From: Candidatus Opimibacter iunctus | Lineage (GTDB): Bacteria; Bacteroidota; Bacteroidia; Chitinophagales; Saprospiraceae | DNA length: 64,000 nt | Direction: 5' to 3' | NCBI GenBank assembly: GCA_016716665.1 | Contig: JADJVH010000002.1 | Location: forward strand, 434,001 to 498,000 | Notes under the pieces: generated by a model | What the model was told of the DNA's origin: nothing | The model's input: only the letters and a program-made list of their open reading frames with translations | Databases searched by the model: none | Shown here: positions 27,558 through 38,869 of the stretch, piece by piece | Layout: each line of letters begins with the position of its first letter | Numbering within the stretch: the stretch's first letter is position 1 | Made by a program: the position numbers and the translations under genes

Positions 27558-28987
27558 TTATTTGATGATATATGCTGCTCCCAGCGAGAGGCTGAGGATA
27601 TGGTGATGAAAAGATATCAGGTCATCATACAAGCCATGTGTATACTTGAGATTTTCGTAACCTAGCCTGGCCTGGATGGTCCAATGCGGACTGATATGGT
27701 ACCGGGCACCAAGAACAGCTCCAAATTTGAATGGGGATTGGAGGGTGTATGGATTCTCTTTAGATGAATATTTTAAGGGTCCACCTGGTGCAAATGTAGT
27801 TCCCTGAGATTTGTACAGGAGGTTGTATCCCGCTTTGACCCATACATCCGTTTCAAAACGATAGCTCCGATATACAGGAATGCCAAGTATAGCTTCTGCA
27901 TCAAGTCTTGTGTGGCGGGTATATCGGGTTGCATTCGTGATTGTCTGACGGTTGACATGTACATCCCCATAAAGATTTTCCACATTACCATCTTCACCGA
28001 TGATGATAGCGGTGATGCCTTGTGTTGTATAATCTTCACTTGAGGTTTCCTGATAGCCCATCGATGTGCTCATCTGGCTGTATTGCAATCCTCCGCCAAA
28101 CTCAATTCCTTTTGGTAGTCTGATGTTTGCCTGAATGGAGGTCGACAGGTTTTCAAGGCTTTTGATACTTCCTTCCCATTCATCAATGACAGTTTGAAGC
28201 TCGTCATCGGAAGTAGCCATATCCAGCGTGCTCCAACCATAACCTTGCATGAGAAGTATATTGACGCTGGGTTTGTTTTTTACTTTGATGGTGGAGGGAT
28301 GCTCTGGTGAGTAGTCGCCAGGTGTATAAGGAAGCGTTGTGATGGGCAGCGCATTGATCTCCTCTGTAGTGTATAGTCCGTTTCTGACTGCATCATGTGT
28401 TGCTTCGGGTTGCATGGAGATATCAGCAGCATTGTTTGCATAGTTATTATCATCTATTGGATCATGGCCTGTCACAAGAAGTGAGGGGTTATGGCTGGCA
28501 ACTGATTTGGATTGAGTATTTCCAGATGAATGGTTGGGTTTAGCTGAAGGATTTGATGAATTTGAAGAAAGGGGGGGTTTTCGGCCTTTGTAGATTTTGC
28601 TTTGCGATCAGTTGGATGACCTGATGGGGTGGAATTGTTTTGTTTATTCGATTTCGAATCAGCGATTGATAAAGGTTGACTTGTGCTGTTTTGATTTGAA
28701 GCTATGGTGTTGTTGATCGTATTGTTGGCGGTGGCTTCAGCGACAACAGCGATGGTTGATGGTGAAACACGTGTATTATTATTTTGAGCGTTATTTTCTG
28801 CGCCTGATAGTGCATAGCGCGTGATACCGCTACCCATCAACAGGATGCCTGCAAACAAAAGAAAGAAAGCTCCGCGCCTCTTTCGCTTTTGGGGGATGGC
28901 ATGGGCTGTATTGGCCCATAGCTTATCCTTGTCCACGTGGACAGTGTACTCTTTTAGATTTTTCCTGATGTGATCGTATTGGTTCAT
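27558..28987 (-). CDS. Anti-sigma-like inner-membrane/outer-membrane barrel fusion, frameshifted
   Basis: Two overlapping frames (28987-28472 and 28475-27558) read as one protein if one C is added to the C7 run (plus strand G7 at 28569-28575). The continuous product of about 476 residues has a cytoplasmic N terminus (MNQYDHIRKNLKEY), a TM helix (GAFFLLFAGILLMGSG), a Ser/Asn-rich linker (PLSSNSSNPSAKPNHSSG), and a C-terminal ~200-residue outer-membrane beta-barrel ending in GAAYIIK. It overlaps the sigma factor gene by 4 nt, as anti-sigma genes often do. Without the correction, the barrel frame would start with GTG at 28475. The family is common in Bacteroidota; a single chain reaching both membranes is unusual. 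Confidence 0.75.
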
Positions 28988-29523
28988 ACGATTGATTTTT
29001 TATTGTTGACCAGATAATATTCCTGTACCATTTTTCGTGCTCTCGTGAGTTTTGTTCGTGAGAGGGATTCCTGTATGCCGAGCATATCGCTGATTTCTCT
29101 GTGACTATATCCTTCGACAATATGTAAGTTGAAGATGATCCTGTAGTGATGGGGCAGCTTGTCCATCAGTGCGAGGATGTCTTCGGATTTTAGTTTTTCA
29201 AATACGTCCGGCATTTCCACCAGTTGATCAAATACGCTTTCCTCTTCTGAAAAGCTGAGCCGTTTTGCTTTTCGCAGTTCCTTGAGGCAACAGTTGACTG
29301 CTATTTTACAAATCCAGGCAGGCAATGATCCCTTTTCATCAAATGAACTGATCGACCTGAAGACCTGTATGTATGTTTCCTGGAGGGCATCTTCAGCTTT
29401 CTGATAATCCCTCAGGTAGCGTACGCAGATACCCATCAATTGATCTGCATAGGTATCCACCAGGTAGCGATATGCCCCTTCATCACCTTTTTTACAACCT
29501 TGTATGATTTCGTTTTGTGTCAA
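28984..29523 (-). CDS. RNA polymerase ECF sigma factor
   Basis: 179 residues. The sigma-70 region 2 core is YADQLMGICVRYLRDYQKAEDALQETYIQVF, with KGSLPAWICKIAVNCCLKELR following. Region 4 is LPHHYRIIFNLHIVEGYSHREISDMLGI, with a helix-turn-helix. It fits the ECF subfamily. The stop overlaps the start of the anti-sigma-like gene (ATGA), indicating a regulator pair. The controlled genes are unknown; the locus itself is the most likely target. Confidence 0.93.
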   Translation of the reverse strand: MTQNEIIQGCKKGDEGAYRYLVDTYADQLMGICVRYLRDYQKAEDALQETYIQVFRSISSFDEKGSLPAWICKIAVNCCLKELRKAKRLSFSEEESVFDQLVEMPDVFEKLKSEDILALMDKLPHHYRIIFNLHIVEGYSHREISDMLGIQESLSRTKLTRARKMVQEYYLVNNKKSIV

Positions 29524-29566
29524 GGTGCAGGCCGTCTTTAAAAGTCGCGGTATACTTGAAAATCTC

Positions 29567-31243
29567 CTATGACTGGTCGATATCCTGCAGTGAGGGGATT
29601 AAAAGTCTTGATCCAGAAGGTGCCTTCAAATGACCGCGGATCCATTGTCCCTGACTGCCCTGGAAAATGTGTGATTGTAAATGAAGTAAATCCACAACCT
29701 GTTGATGCAGTTGGACAATAGAGGAATATCCCTTGCTGCCGAGATGCTTGTCTTCAAAAAGGATATTCAGCATATTGTCCTGATAACCTCCTTCTGCCAT
29801 GCCTTCAACAAATACATCAAAGTCCAGGTCCGGTTCGTTGCCATCATCAGCGATCAGTAACCGATCACCAGGCAAGAGACTTGTCAGCAGGTTCCAGTAC
29901 ATTTTCTTTTCTCCGGATACCGTGAGGGACAAGTATTCTTCACGGGCTTGTGTGCACGCAAAGGAAGAATAGATATTGATGGTATCTGCAGCTTTCCAGT
30001 TGATCACAGGCCCTGATTGCCCATCGGCCATATTGAGGCTTGAAATGCTGATGCCGGAGTTTTTGCATATTGGAATGTGAAAGCGGATATCGGGATCGGC
30101 TGAGAAGATGACGCTCTTGTTTGTGCCTTCCAGTATAGCGAGTTGATTGCTCACGTCATTATTGTCGCAGTCACGTGTGGTACCCAGGATGAGGGCGTTT
30201 TCAATTTCATCAGCGATGACCTGAATCGGAAATTCCTGTTCCGCATCAGATGTAGTAGAGATAGTTGCCTGTTGCTCATCACCGCAAGGAAAACTGATGT
30301 GAGCTGTGCATTCGGTTTCTGAGGGCAATTGGAGTGCCCATGCGCCATTGTTGGTCGTATAGATCAATCGCTGCTGCCCTGCATAAGTGATCCTGATGGG
30401 GTAGTGGGGTGTTGGTGATCCGTTGATCGTCAATGTGCCTGTGACCCTGGTCATGGGTTTGGCAGAGGCAGACGCATAATATGATGACCCGTTAAGAGGG
30501 ATGATCGTTTGATCGGTTGATGTTCCAGTAGACGCCCAGATTCCTTTTTCACTATTGAAGCTCCAGGATTGGTCCGCTGTGGATGCTGGAATAGAAATAT
30601 GGGAAGCATCAGTTGTCTTGAGTGGGCTGCCATCTCCTGCTATGAAGGCTATATAATAACATGCTTCGAATGCCAGACTGACTTCTTTGTTTGTTTTCGA
30701 TATGCCGGTATAGGAAGGAATGTTTGATGCATCATCAGTTGTTGGGTTGAGCGAAGCAAGCACCGCTTCATAAGGCCCCTGATAGATAGAGCCGTCAGGA
30801 TAAGTCAGACTATTAGCCGGGATCATAAGCGTTGCATCCGGAGCCAGGCTAAAAGTCTCATCTGATGATGTGTGGCCGGGGTATCGTGAGACTGCCGGTA
30901 TGGCGTGATGGGTATAATTGACATCATTTTGTACAAGCGACTGGGTCTTAAAGAACCGGAGATTACTGGAAGTTGTCAGCCGGATGATTTCATAATCGCG
31001 GTCTATGCCTGTGCCTTTGATTTGTGCATATGGGATAACATCAAAAGAGGAGGATTGACCCCCAAACGATTGCACAGGATGATCAGCCGCAATGGTTGAA
31101 GGGGGCACCACCGACACCAGTCTTGTCGTGATCAGGACCGTCGGAGGATCAGGGTTTTCGATGATGGTGATGACTACATCGCTGTCTTCGTGGCAGGATA
31201 GCATCATCATGAGGGCAATAAGACAGATGGGGTAACGCTTCAT
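29567..31243 (-). CDS. SPII lipoprotein with beta-sandwich domain, unknown function
   Basis: 558 residues. The lipobox is MMMLSC after a short hydrophobic stretch. The middle has a carboxypeptidase-regulatory-like module (VTGTLTINGSPTPHYPIRIT ... TTNNGAWALQLPS). No catalytic motif is recognised. It is encoded just upstream of, and in the same direction as, the ECF sigma factor (43 nt), so the genes may form one operon. Confidence 0.75.
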   Translation of the reverse strand: MKRYPICLIALMMMLSCHEDSDVVITIIENPDPPTVLITTRLVSVVPPSTIAADHPVQSFGGQSSSFDVIPYAQIKGTGIDRDYEIIRLTTSSNLRFFKTQSLVQNDVNYTHHAIPAVSRYPGHTSSDETFSLAPDATLMIPANSLTYPDGSIYQGPYEAVLASLNPTTDDASNIPSYTGISKTNKEVSLAFEACYYIAFIAGDGSPLKTTDASHISIPASTADQSWSFNSEKGIWASTGTSTDQTIIPLNGSSYYASASAKPMTRVTGTLTINGSPTPHYPIRITYAGQQRLIYTTNNGAWALQLPSETECTAHISFPCGDEQQATISTTSDAEQEFPIQVIADEIENALILGTTRDCDNNDVSNQLAILEGTNKSVIFSADPDIRFHIPICKNSGISISSLNMADGQSGPVINWKAADTINIYSSFACTQAREEYLSLTVSGEKKMYWNLLTSLLPGDRLLIADDGNEPDLDFDVFVEGMAEGGYQDNMLNILFEDKHLGSKGYSSIVQLHQQVVDLLHLQSHIFQGSQGQWIRGHLKAPSGSRLLIPSLQDIDQS

Positions 31244-31487
31244 TTTTCGCTTGTTTCAATGGTATAATCCCTCCCGGGGGTAAAACGCTACAAAATCCTG
31301 AAAAAAGGGGGGATTATTTTTTATTAATGCGCATTGATAACGGATGTAGCGACCTTTCGTATGGCTGTTACCTGCTGGCCTTTCAGGACTCAGTATCTAT
31401 TGCCAGCCGGAAAGTCATATCTGCCAGTGGGAAATTGAAGCTGACAGCCTGGCAATGGATTCCTATTTTGGGAAGGATTCAGTCCTT

Positions 31488-34400
31488 ATGAAGTATCTTA
31501 TTCCCATAGCTTTTATTGCCTTCCTCCCATTTTGGGGATATGGTCAGGCTCTTGATCCTATGCTGGACTCGCTGAAGGGCCTATTGAATCAAAAGGTGCC
31601 TGCATCAATTGCAGCTGAACATTATCGCCAGATCATGTGGCGTATATTCACCACAGAGGAGGCCAGTTATGAAGATTATCCGGAGCGGTTGGATAGCCTA
31701 TATCAATGCTGCCTAAAGGATAAGACCGATGATCCGGAGCATGAACAGCTTATCAAAGCGGAAGTTGCATTATTCAAAGGTGGCGCTTTGCTCCTGGAGG
31801 AGCCCGATTCGGCTCAGGTTTTTATTGAAAAAGCAATACCCCTTTTCGGGTCCATTGGAGATTCTGCCGATATGGCTATGAGTTATGAGCTTTTGGCTCA
31901 TGTCGCATCGGCACAAGGAGACAGCCTTGCATTTGCATCCTATTATTCCAGCGCAAATAGGTTAGCCGATCACATCACAGAGCCAAATAAACTGGGTTTG
32001 TTTCATAACAATATTGGCATCGCGTGCTATGATTTTGGGCGGTATGCAGAGGCAGCTTCTCATTATTTTGCCGAACTTGCTATCGTTGAAAAGTATCAAA
32101 CGCCTCTTTTACTAGAGTACCTGCGAGATATCTATCACAATATAGCTGGGGTCTATAGACGGTTGGGTGATTACAACAATTCGGAGTTATATATTCTGAA
32201 AGCTATTGAAACAGCAATAGCAAGCGATCAGGATCCAAGCGATCATTACAGTATGTTAGGATGGGTGTATGCTGAAAGCGGTAGACATCAGCTCGCCTTG
32301 CAAGCGTTTCAATGTGTGGATGATAACCGTGCAAATACAGGTAGGATAGCGGAGAAATATTTTGGCCAGGCAACTTGCTATCGAAATCTTGGCGATGTGG
32401 AAACGGCACTTCCCTTAGCCCGCATAGCAGTTCAACTCCTTCCTATCTCCTTGCATAAGCAGTGGGGCGCATCAGCTATGCAAGAGTTGGCAGCCTGTGA
32501 GTTTGCCTCAGGGTTGACAGAAAAGGCTTTGGGACATGCTTTGATGGCGTTTGATGCGTATTCGAATTCAAATAACAATTGGGGCAAAAGTCGATCAGCA
32601 GAATTGTTGTCGAATATTTATGCACAACGAGGGGATTATGAAAAGGCATTGCAGTATAGCCATGACCGCTACCGGTTTCAGTTTCAGGTAGAGCGTCAGT
32701 TGAGTAATCGCCAGCTTGCCTTTGGAGAGTTCACCCGTGACAATGCTGCTAAGATTGCACAACGCGAAGCTGAAGTGCAGGCGGAGCTCAACCGGCAACG
32801 CTATATCCGGTATGCGCTTTTTGCAGGTCTGGGCATCCTGGCTATACTTGCCTACCTCTTGTTCAATAGGTATCGATACAAAAAACGGACCACTGAGCAA
32901 CTAGAGCACAAGAACCAGGAAGTCGAAGCAGCACGGCAGCGTGCGGAAGCTTCTGAAGCATTCAAGTCACGTTTCCTGGCCAATATGAGCCATGAGATCC
33001 GTACGCCCTTGCATGGCATCTCAGGATTTACAGAGTTATTGCTCGATACTTCATTGTCAGATAAACAAAATCGCTGGCTTTCCTCCATTCAATATTCCAC
33101 TGACCGGCTCAGTGATGTGGTCAATGACATCCTCGACATCAGCAAACTAGAAGCAGGAGAAGTGAAGCTACGCCAGATTCCATTTTCACCTTCGAGGTTG
33201 CTTACTGATGTGCAGGATGCCTTGCGCCTGAAAGCAGTGAAAAACGGAACACAGATCAAAGTCAGCATTGCAGAAGATGTTCCGATAGCTTTGCTTGGAG
33301 ATCCCACCCGCCTCTACCAGATCCTGATGAACCTCGCCGGCAATGCCGTCAAGTTTACCGAAAACGGCACCATCACCCCTTAGTGTTAAAAGCACAGATC
33401 AGAATTCACTCTCACACACCTCACCCGCACCTCTTACTGTCTTACCGTCTCACCCTCTTACACCACCCGCACCTCTTACTGTCTCACTGTCTCACTCTCT
33501 TACACTTTCCGTCACAGACACCGGCATAGGCATTCCCCCGGAACGATTGTACCACTGCCCGCTTTGGTGGTACAGGGCTGGGGCTCACCATAGCGCGTGA
33601 ACTCGTGAGATTGCATGGCAGCGATATCCATGTCGAGAGTGAAGTGGGCAAGGGATCATCATTTTATTTTACAGTCACCTTGCCTGAAGCGGATCCTGAA
33701 GCATTGAGTACAGGGCACCAGGCTGGTGATACACTTTATTTTACTGAACCATTACGTATCCTGTTGGCAGATGACAATGCACTCAACCGGGAGATTGCAG
33801 TTGAGGCGATCAGACGGCATTTTGAAAATGCAGAGGTGATCGAAGCTGTGAATGGCAAAGAGGTGGTCGATCTCGCAGGACAAAACGACTTTAATGTAGT
33901 GCTCATGGACATGCAGATGCCGGTGATGACCGGAGCTGAAGCGACGATACACATCCGAACGCGATTTACAGAAGGTAAGCGACTCATGCCAATCATCGCC
34001 CTCACGGCATCAGCTACACCTGAGGAAATAGAAACTGCAATTCAATCCGGAATGAACCGTCATCTTGGCAAGCCATTCAAATCACGCGAACTAGCACAGG
34101 TGATCGCAGAAACATTGGGATTGACTTCCACTAAGAAGCATACGACAGAAGACAAAACAAATACAGATACGATAATGCCATCTCCAGACCAGCAGCCCTA
34201 TGACCTGGCATTCCTTTTCGAATTTACAGAGGGGGACAAGGCCCAGATGATCCGATTTATCCAGAAATTCCTGGACAACTATCCAAAGGAGACAGCAACT
34301 ATTGAACAAGCACTCCGGGATGAAAACCGTGAAGCCCTATACCTGGCAGCGCATAGTTTCAGGCCGCAGTTGGAGTTTGTAGGGTTGCAAAGGGCAGCGT

Positions 34401-34522
34401 CCATATTGTTGAGTATCGAACGTGGAGCCAGGGAAGGCATACCTTTTGAGCAATTAGGCTCTTCATTTGAGGAGGTCAGAACGACACTTGAGAAATTGCT
34501 CAAGGCAGGTGATTGGATTTGA
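31488..34522 (+). pseudogene. Hybrid histidine kinase copy 1 (TPR-HisKA-HATPase-REC-HPt), interrupted
   Basis: The gene begins at ATG 31488 with a signal-like MKYLIPIAFIAFLPFWGYGQ, then TPR repeats (to about residue 410), a TM helix (YALFAGLGILAILAYLLF), HisKA (FLANMSHEIRTPLHG) and part of the HATPase domain (NLAGNAVKFTENGTI). It stops at 33383 because four Cs occur where copy 2 has three (CATCACCCC). A 38-base deletion relative to copy 2 near 33546 then removes the region after GIPPERL. The rest (G2 box, REC with LLADDNALNRE and VVLMDMQMPVMTGAE, HPt with AAHSFRPQLEF) is open at 33605-34522 in another frame. As read, no functional ATPase domain can be made. Confidence 0.85.
32973..34047 (+). 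repeat. Near-identical 1.1-kb tract shared with 36190-37301
   Basis: From TTCCTGGCC to GCAATTCAATC this copy matches 36190-37301 except for one substitution, the extra C near 33378 and the 38-base gap. Outside the tract the two genes are clearly diverged, so both borders are sharp. Confidence 0.92.
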
Positions 34523-34570
34523 TCGAAGATTCTATAATATAGGACGCGATGTGATGCGATTATTGACCCG

Positions 34571-34618
34571 ATTTTCAAATGTAGAGACGCGATCTTTCGC
34601 GTCTCTACATTTGAAAAT
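34571..34618. repeat. Palindrome, AGAGACGCGAT family
   Basis: 22-bp perfectly complementary arms (ATTTTCAAATGTAGAGACGC...) with a 4-nt TCTT loop. It lies 49 nt after the first histidine kinase's stop. The outer arm is unique to this locus. Confidence 0.92.
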
Positions 34619-34707
34619 GATATTTGACACCTAACGGCTAATGTCTTAAGCAACAATTAGACTTTATTTCAACGGGTTATCATATTAATTAGCATATTGC
34701 ATATCAG

Positions 34708-37700
34708 ATGAAGTTGTCAGTACTTATCCTTTTATTTATTGGTTGCCCTGTATTCCTGACGGGACAATCAGCGGATCCGGTGCTTGACTCTGAAAGCCAG
34801 GATTGATGTAAAGGCTGCTCCGGAGACTCTGGCACGCCAATACCTGGATATACTATGGTATGTCTTCAAGACTGAGGAATCAGGCTATGAGGATTTTCCT
34901 TCGCGATTGGATAGCCTTTTCAATTGCTGCCTGTCGGGAAAGACTGGCAAGCCTGATTTTGAAAAACGTATCATGGCCGAAAACACTTTTTTCAAAGGTG
35001 TATCAGCAGTTTGGGAGGAACCGGATACTGCGCAAAATTATCTTATGAAGGCCATTCCCCTGTTTTCAGGGATAGGGGATTCTTCCATGGTAACGCTTTG
35101 TTTTCTTGAGTTGACTATTGTAGCATCTGGCCAGGGGACAGCCTTGCCTTTGCGGGGTATTATAACAACGCCAATGCGCTGTTCCGCTATATAACGGATC
35201 CATATATACAAGCCATGTTTCATTGCAACATTGGTATAGGCTGTTATGATTTCGGACTATACGCTGATGCTGCATCACATTATTTTGATGCACTTGGTTT
35301 GATTGAGAAGTACAGGACCCCGGAACTCTTGAACGGGCAAAGGGATGTCTATCATAACATTGCCGGAATCTACAGCAGGCTGGGTGATTCGGAGAATGCT
35401 ATCTTATATGTCGAAAAGGCGATTCAATCTTCACGTGAGACTCACCAGGATCCGGGCGATCACTACAGCATGCTAGGCTGGATATATCTCGAGCGAAAGG
35501 ATTATCAGGATGCAGTGGAAGCATTCAAGGCGACAAAATCAAATGCCGATGACTTCAACAGGATTGCTGAAAAAACCTATGGATTGGCAACATGCTATCG
35601 CAATCTTGGTGATCTGGAGTCTGCATTGCCCCTGGCTCAAAAGGCTGTGGAATTGCTTCCTATCGCGATCAATGTGCACTATGGATCAGCCGCCATGCAC
35701 GAACTGGCTGCTTGTGAGTTTGCCGCAGGGATGACTGACCAGGCACTCGAACATGCATTGCTGGCTTACGCTTCCTTTTCAAAGGGAAAAAATAACCGTG
35801 GCGCGAGTGAAGTGGCCGACCTACTGTCGAATATCTATAAATCAGAGGGTGATTTCAAAAAAGCCCTCGAGTATAGTGAGGAGCGTTATCGCTATCAGTT
35901 TCAGGTCGAACGACAGCAAAGCAATCGTCAACTTGCATTTGGAGAGTTTACCAGGGACAATGCGGCTCAGACAGCAAAGCGTGAGGCTGAAGTGAAAGCT
36001 GAACTCAACCGCCAGCGTTATATCCGGTATGCACTATTCGCTGGATTAGGCATCCTTGCTATACTGGCCTACTTATTATATACCAGGTATCGATTCAAGC
36101 AGCGCACTACTGAGCAACTTGAAATCAAGAACAAAGAAGTTGAAGCAGCTCGCCATAGGGCCGAAGCATCAGAAGCATTCAAATCGCGCTTCCTGGCCAA
36201 TATGAGCCATGAGATCCGTACGCCCTTGCATGGCATCTCAGGATTTACAGAGTTATTGCTCGATACTTCATTGTCAGATAAACAAAATCGCTGGCTTTCC
36301 TCCATTCAATATTCCACTGACCGGCTCAGTGATGTGGTCAATGACATCCTCGACATCAGCAAACTAGAAGCAGGAGAAGTGAAGCTACGCCAGATTCCAT
36401 TTTCACCTTCGAGGTTGCTTACTGATGTGCAGGATGCCTTGCGCCTGAAAGCAGTGAAAAACGGAACACAGATCAAAGTCAGCATTGCAGAAGATGTTCC
36501 GATAGCTTTGCTTGGAGATCCCACCCGCCTCTACCAGATCCTGATGAACCTCGCCGGCAATGCCGTCAAGTTTACCGAAAACGGCACCATCACCCTTAGT
36601 GTTAAAAGCACAGATCAGAATTCACTCTCACACACCTCACCCGCACCTCTTACTGTCTTACCGTCTCACCCTCTTACACCACCCGCACCTCTTACTGTCT
36701 CACTGTCTCACTCTCTTACACTTTCCGTCACAGACACCGGCATAGGCATTCCCCCGGAACGATTGTCTGCGATCTTTGAGAGTTTCCAACAGGCCGGCGA
36801 AGATACCACTGCCCGCTTTGGTGGTACAGGGCTGGGGCTCACCATAGCGCGTGAACTCGTGAGATTGCATGGCAGCGATATCCATGTCGAGAGTGAAGTG
36901 GGCAAGGGATCATCATTTTATTTTACAGTCACCTTGCCTGAAGCGGATCCTGAAGCATTGAGTACAGGGCACCAGGCTGGTGATACACTTTATTTTACTG
37001 AACCATTACGTATCCTGTTGGCAGATGACAATGCACTCAACCGGGAGATTGCAGTTGAGGCGATCAGACGGCATTTTGAAAATGCAGAGGTGATCGAAGC
37101 TGTGAATGGCAAAGAGGTGGTCGATCTCGCAAGACAAAACGACTTTAATGTAGTGCTCATGGACATGCAGATGCCGGTGATGACCGGAGCTGAAGCGACG
37201 ATACACATCCGAACGCGATTTACAGAAGGTAAGCGACTCATGCCAATCATCGCCCTCACGGCATCAGCTACACCTGAGGAAATAGAAACTGCAATTCAAT
37301 CAGGCATGAACCGTCACCTTGGGAAACCTTTTAAGTCACGTGAACTAGCTCATGTAATAGCAGAGACCCTGGGATTGAGTTCCGTCAAGAAGTTCACTAT
37401 AGAAAACAAAACAATGACCGACACGACTATGCCATCTCCAGACCAGCAGCCCTATGACCTGGCATTCCTTTTCGAATTTACAGAGGGGGACAAGGCGCAG
37501 ATGATCCATTTTATCCAGAAATTTCTTGACAACTATCCAAAGGAGATAGGAACTATTGAACAAGCACTCCGGGATGAAAACCGTGACGCCTTATATCTGG
37601 CAGCGCATAGTTTCAGGCCACAACTTGAGTTTGTCGGAATGAATCAGGCCGCGACAATCATGCTCAGTATAGAAAAAGGGGCCAGGGATGGTAGTTCCAT

Positions 37701-37776
37701 CGCAGACCTTGGCGATCAGTTTAGCATAGTCACAACGGCCTTAAGGCAGTTGCCCGCGGCTACCGAGTGGGTATAA
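34708..37776 (+). CDS. Hybrid histidine kinase copy 2 (TPR-HisKA-HATPase-REC-HPt), N-terminal frameshifts
   Basis: The full paralogue should start at ATG 34708 (signal-like MKLSVLILLFIGCPVFLTGQ). About two bases are missing near 34790 (LDSL expected) and one G near 35137 (CAGGGGAC); together these restore frame. The long intact frame runs 35215-37776. It has TPR repeats, TM YALFAGLGILAILAYLLY, HisKA with the phospho-His in SHEIRTPLHG, an HATPase with N box NLAGNAVKF, G1 VTDTGIGIPPE and G2 FGGTGLGLTIA, a REC domain (LLADDNALNRE, Asp in VVLMDMQMPV), and an HPt-like end (LAAHSFRPQLEF). A 34-residue Ser/Pro/Leu-rich insert from the octamer repeat sits inside the HATPase domain. Confidence 0.85.
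36190..37301 (+). repeat. Near-identical tract, partner of 32973-34047
   Basis: 1112 bases covering HisKA, HATPase and most of REC. The identity ends abruptly in codons of the REC domain (TTCAATC then divergence). This pattern points to recent gene conversion between tandem paralogues, not to a simple recent duplication of the whole gene. Confidence 0.92.
36623..36722 (+). repeat. Octamer repeat inserted in frame in HATPase domain
   Basis: Units such as CTTACTGT, CTTACCGT, CTCACCCT, CTCACTGT and CTCACTCT, in two blocks separated by ACACCACCCGCACCT. It is the same family as the intergenic array at 2283-2377. It encodes SPAPLTVLPSHPLTPPAP-type sequence. The same insert is in copy 1 at 33405-33505. 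Confidence 0.9.
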
Positions 37777-38082
37777 TTCGATCTGCACACTCCATTTGTT
37801 TTCCTATTGGAAACCCAAAACCACCATTGGGAAATCCAGAATGTATCATGTCCCCTTTGACGCGCACCTTAGCGATTGAAACAAAGGAGTTTCAAGTACC
37901 ATGTTTGCGCTATAGAAAATATAAAAGATGAGTTTGTTTGTGTAACACTACACGATCCGGATCCCGGGAGGGGTATGAAAGTGTAAGAGACTTCAGCCTT
38001 ACTTCCCGGGGTTCCTTTTATTGAGGCTGTGCAGGAGTTAAGTGATAAAAATGATATATTGTCGCAAATAAAACGGGAGTGC

Positions 38083-38814
38083 ATGAAACAAACATCAACT
38101 GGCAATAGGGAAAGAAATCTGGAAAATAACATAGTCTTCTTCTTTATTGGATTGCTTATCGTTACTTTTTTAGGTTTTTATCCAACCTACTTTACACATT
38201 TCCCAACCTTTGATGGCTTCTCATTTTCATTTCATTTTCATGCATTCGTGGCCACGCTTTGGATTGTCATGCTGATTACCCAGGCATTTCTTATACGAAT
38301 GAAAAATTATGAGTGGCATAGATGGATTGGCAAGGCATCCTATTTCGTAATTCCATTCCTGCTCTTCTCATTCTTTTTAATGGCAAAAGCCGCTTACTTT
38401 AAAAATATTAACATAAAACACGTTAGCGAAACAGAAGCTTTAGCTTATTTAAGTAGAAGTGGGCTTCGTGACATTTTGTATCTGGCTATTTTGTATGGCC
38501 TGGCTATCTTCTACAAGCGAAGGATTTCATGGCATTTGCGATTTTTTACCTGTACCGGCCTCATGGTCTTAGGTCCTGGACTTGGTCGATTTGCTTTCAC
38601 AAATTTTAGACCAGAAGTTGCTGGCGCTACCCTCGGAATATGTATGTTACTCGTCCCAATCATTTGGCTCATCGTTGACATCATAAAGAAGAGGTCTCCT
38701 ATACCCCTTCTTGTTTTTATTGCGATCACGATTAGTGCTATCTATATGGATGGCGCTGGGCATGCTGCCTGGTGGCAAGCTTTTGCCAAGTGGTTTGCCG
38801 GTACTTTTTTTTAA
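38083..38814 (+). CDS. Multi-pass membrane protein, unknown function
   Basis: About 243 residues from ATG 38083 (an upstream in-frame ATG at 38029 is less likely), with about seven TM helices. Helix 1 is VFFFIGLLIVTFLGFYP. Conserved-looking His residues lie in FSFHFHAFVATLW and YEWHRWIGKASYF, which recalls quinone- or haem-linked membrane families of Bacteroidota, but I cannot name the family. The base composition is more AT-rich than the flanking kinase and protease genes. Confidence 0.8.
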   Translation: MKQTSTGNRERNLENNIVFFFIGLLIVTFLGFYPTYFTHFPTFDGFSFSFHFHAFVATLWIVMLITQAFLIRMKNYEWHRWIGKASYFVIPFLLFSFFLMAKAAYFKNINIKHVSETEALAYLSRSGLRDILYLAILYGLAIFYKRRISWHLRFFTCTGLMVLGPGLGRFAFTNFRPEVAGATLGICMLLVPIIWLIVDIIKKRSPIPLLVFIAITISAIYMDGAGHAAWWQAFAKWFAGTFF

Positions 38815-38869
38815 ATAGCTTTTAAACTGATCAAATACAATAATAGGTTTTGTTTCCAGGTTTAAGCAT

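Noticed and set aside
33736..37259. Antisense frames inside the REC domains of both kinases
   Set aside because: They are shadows of the same duplicated sequence and vanish where the kinase frame diverges.
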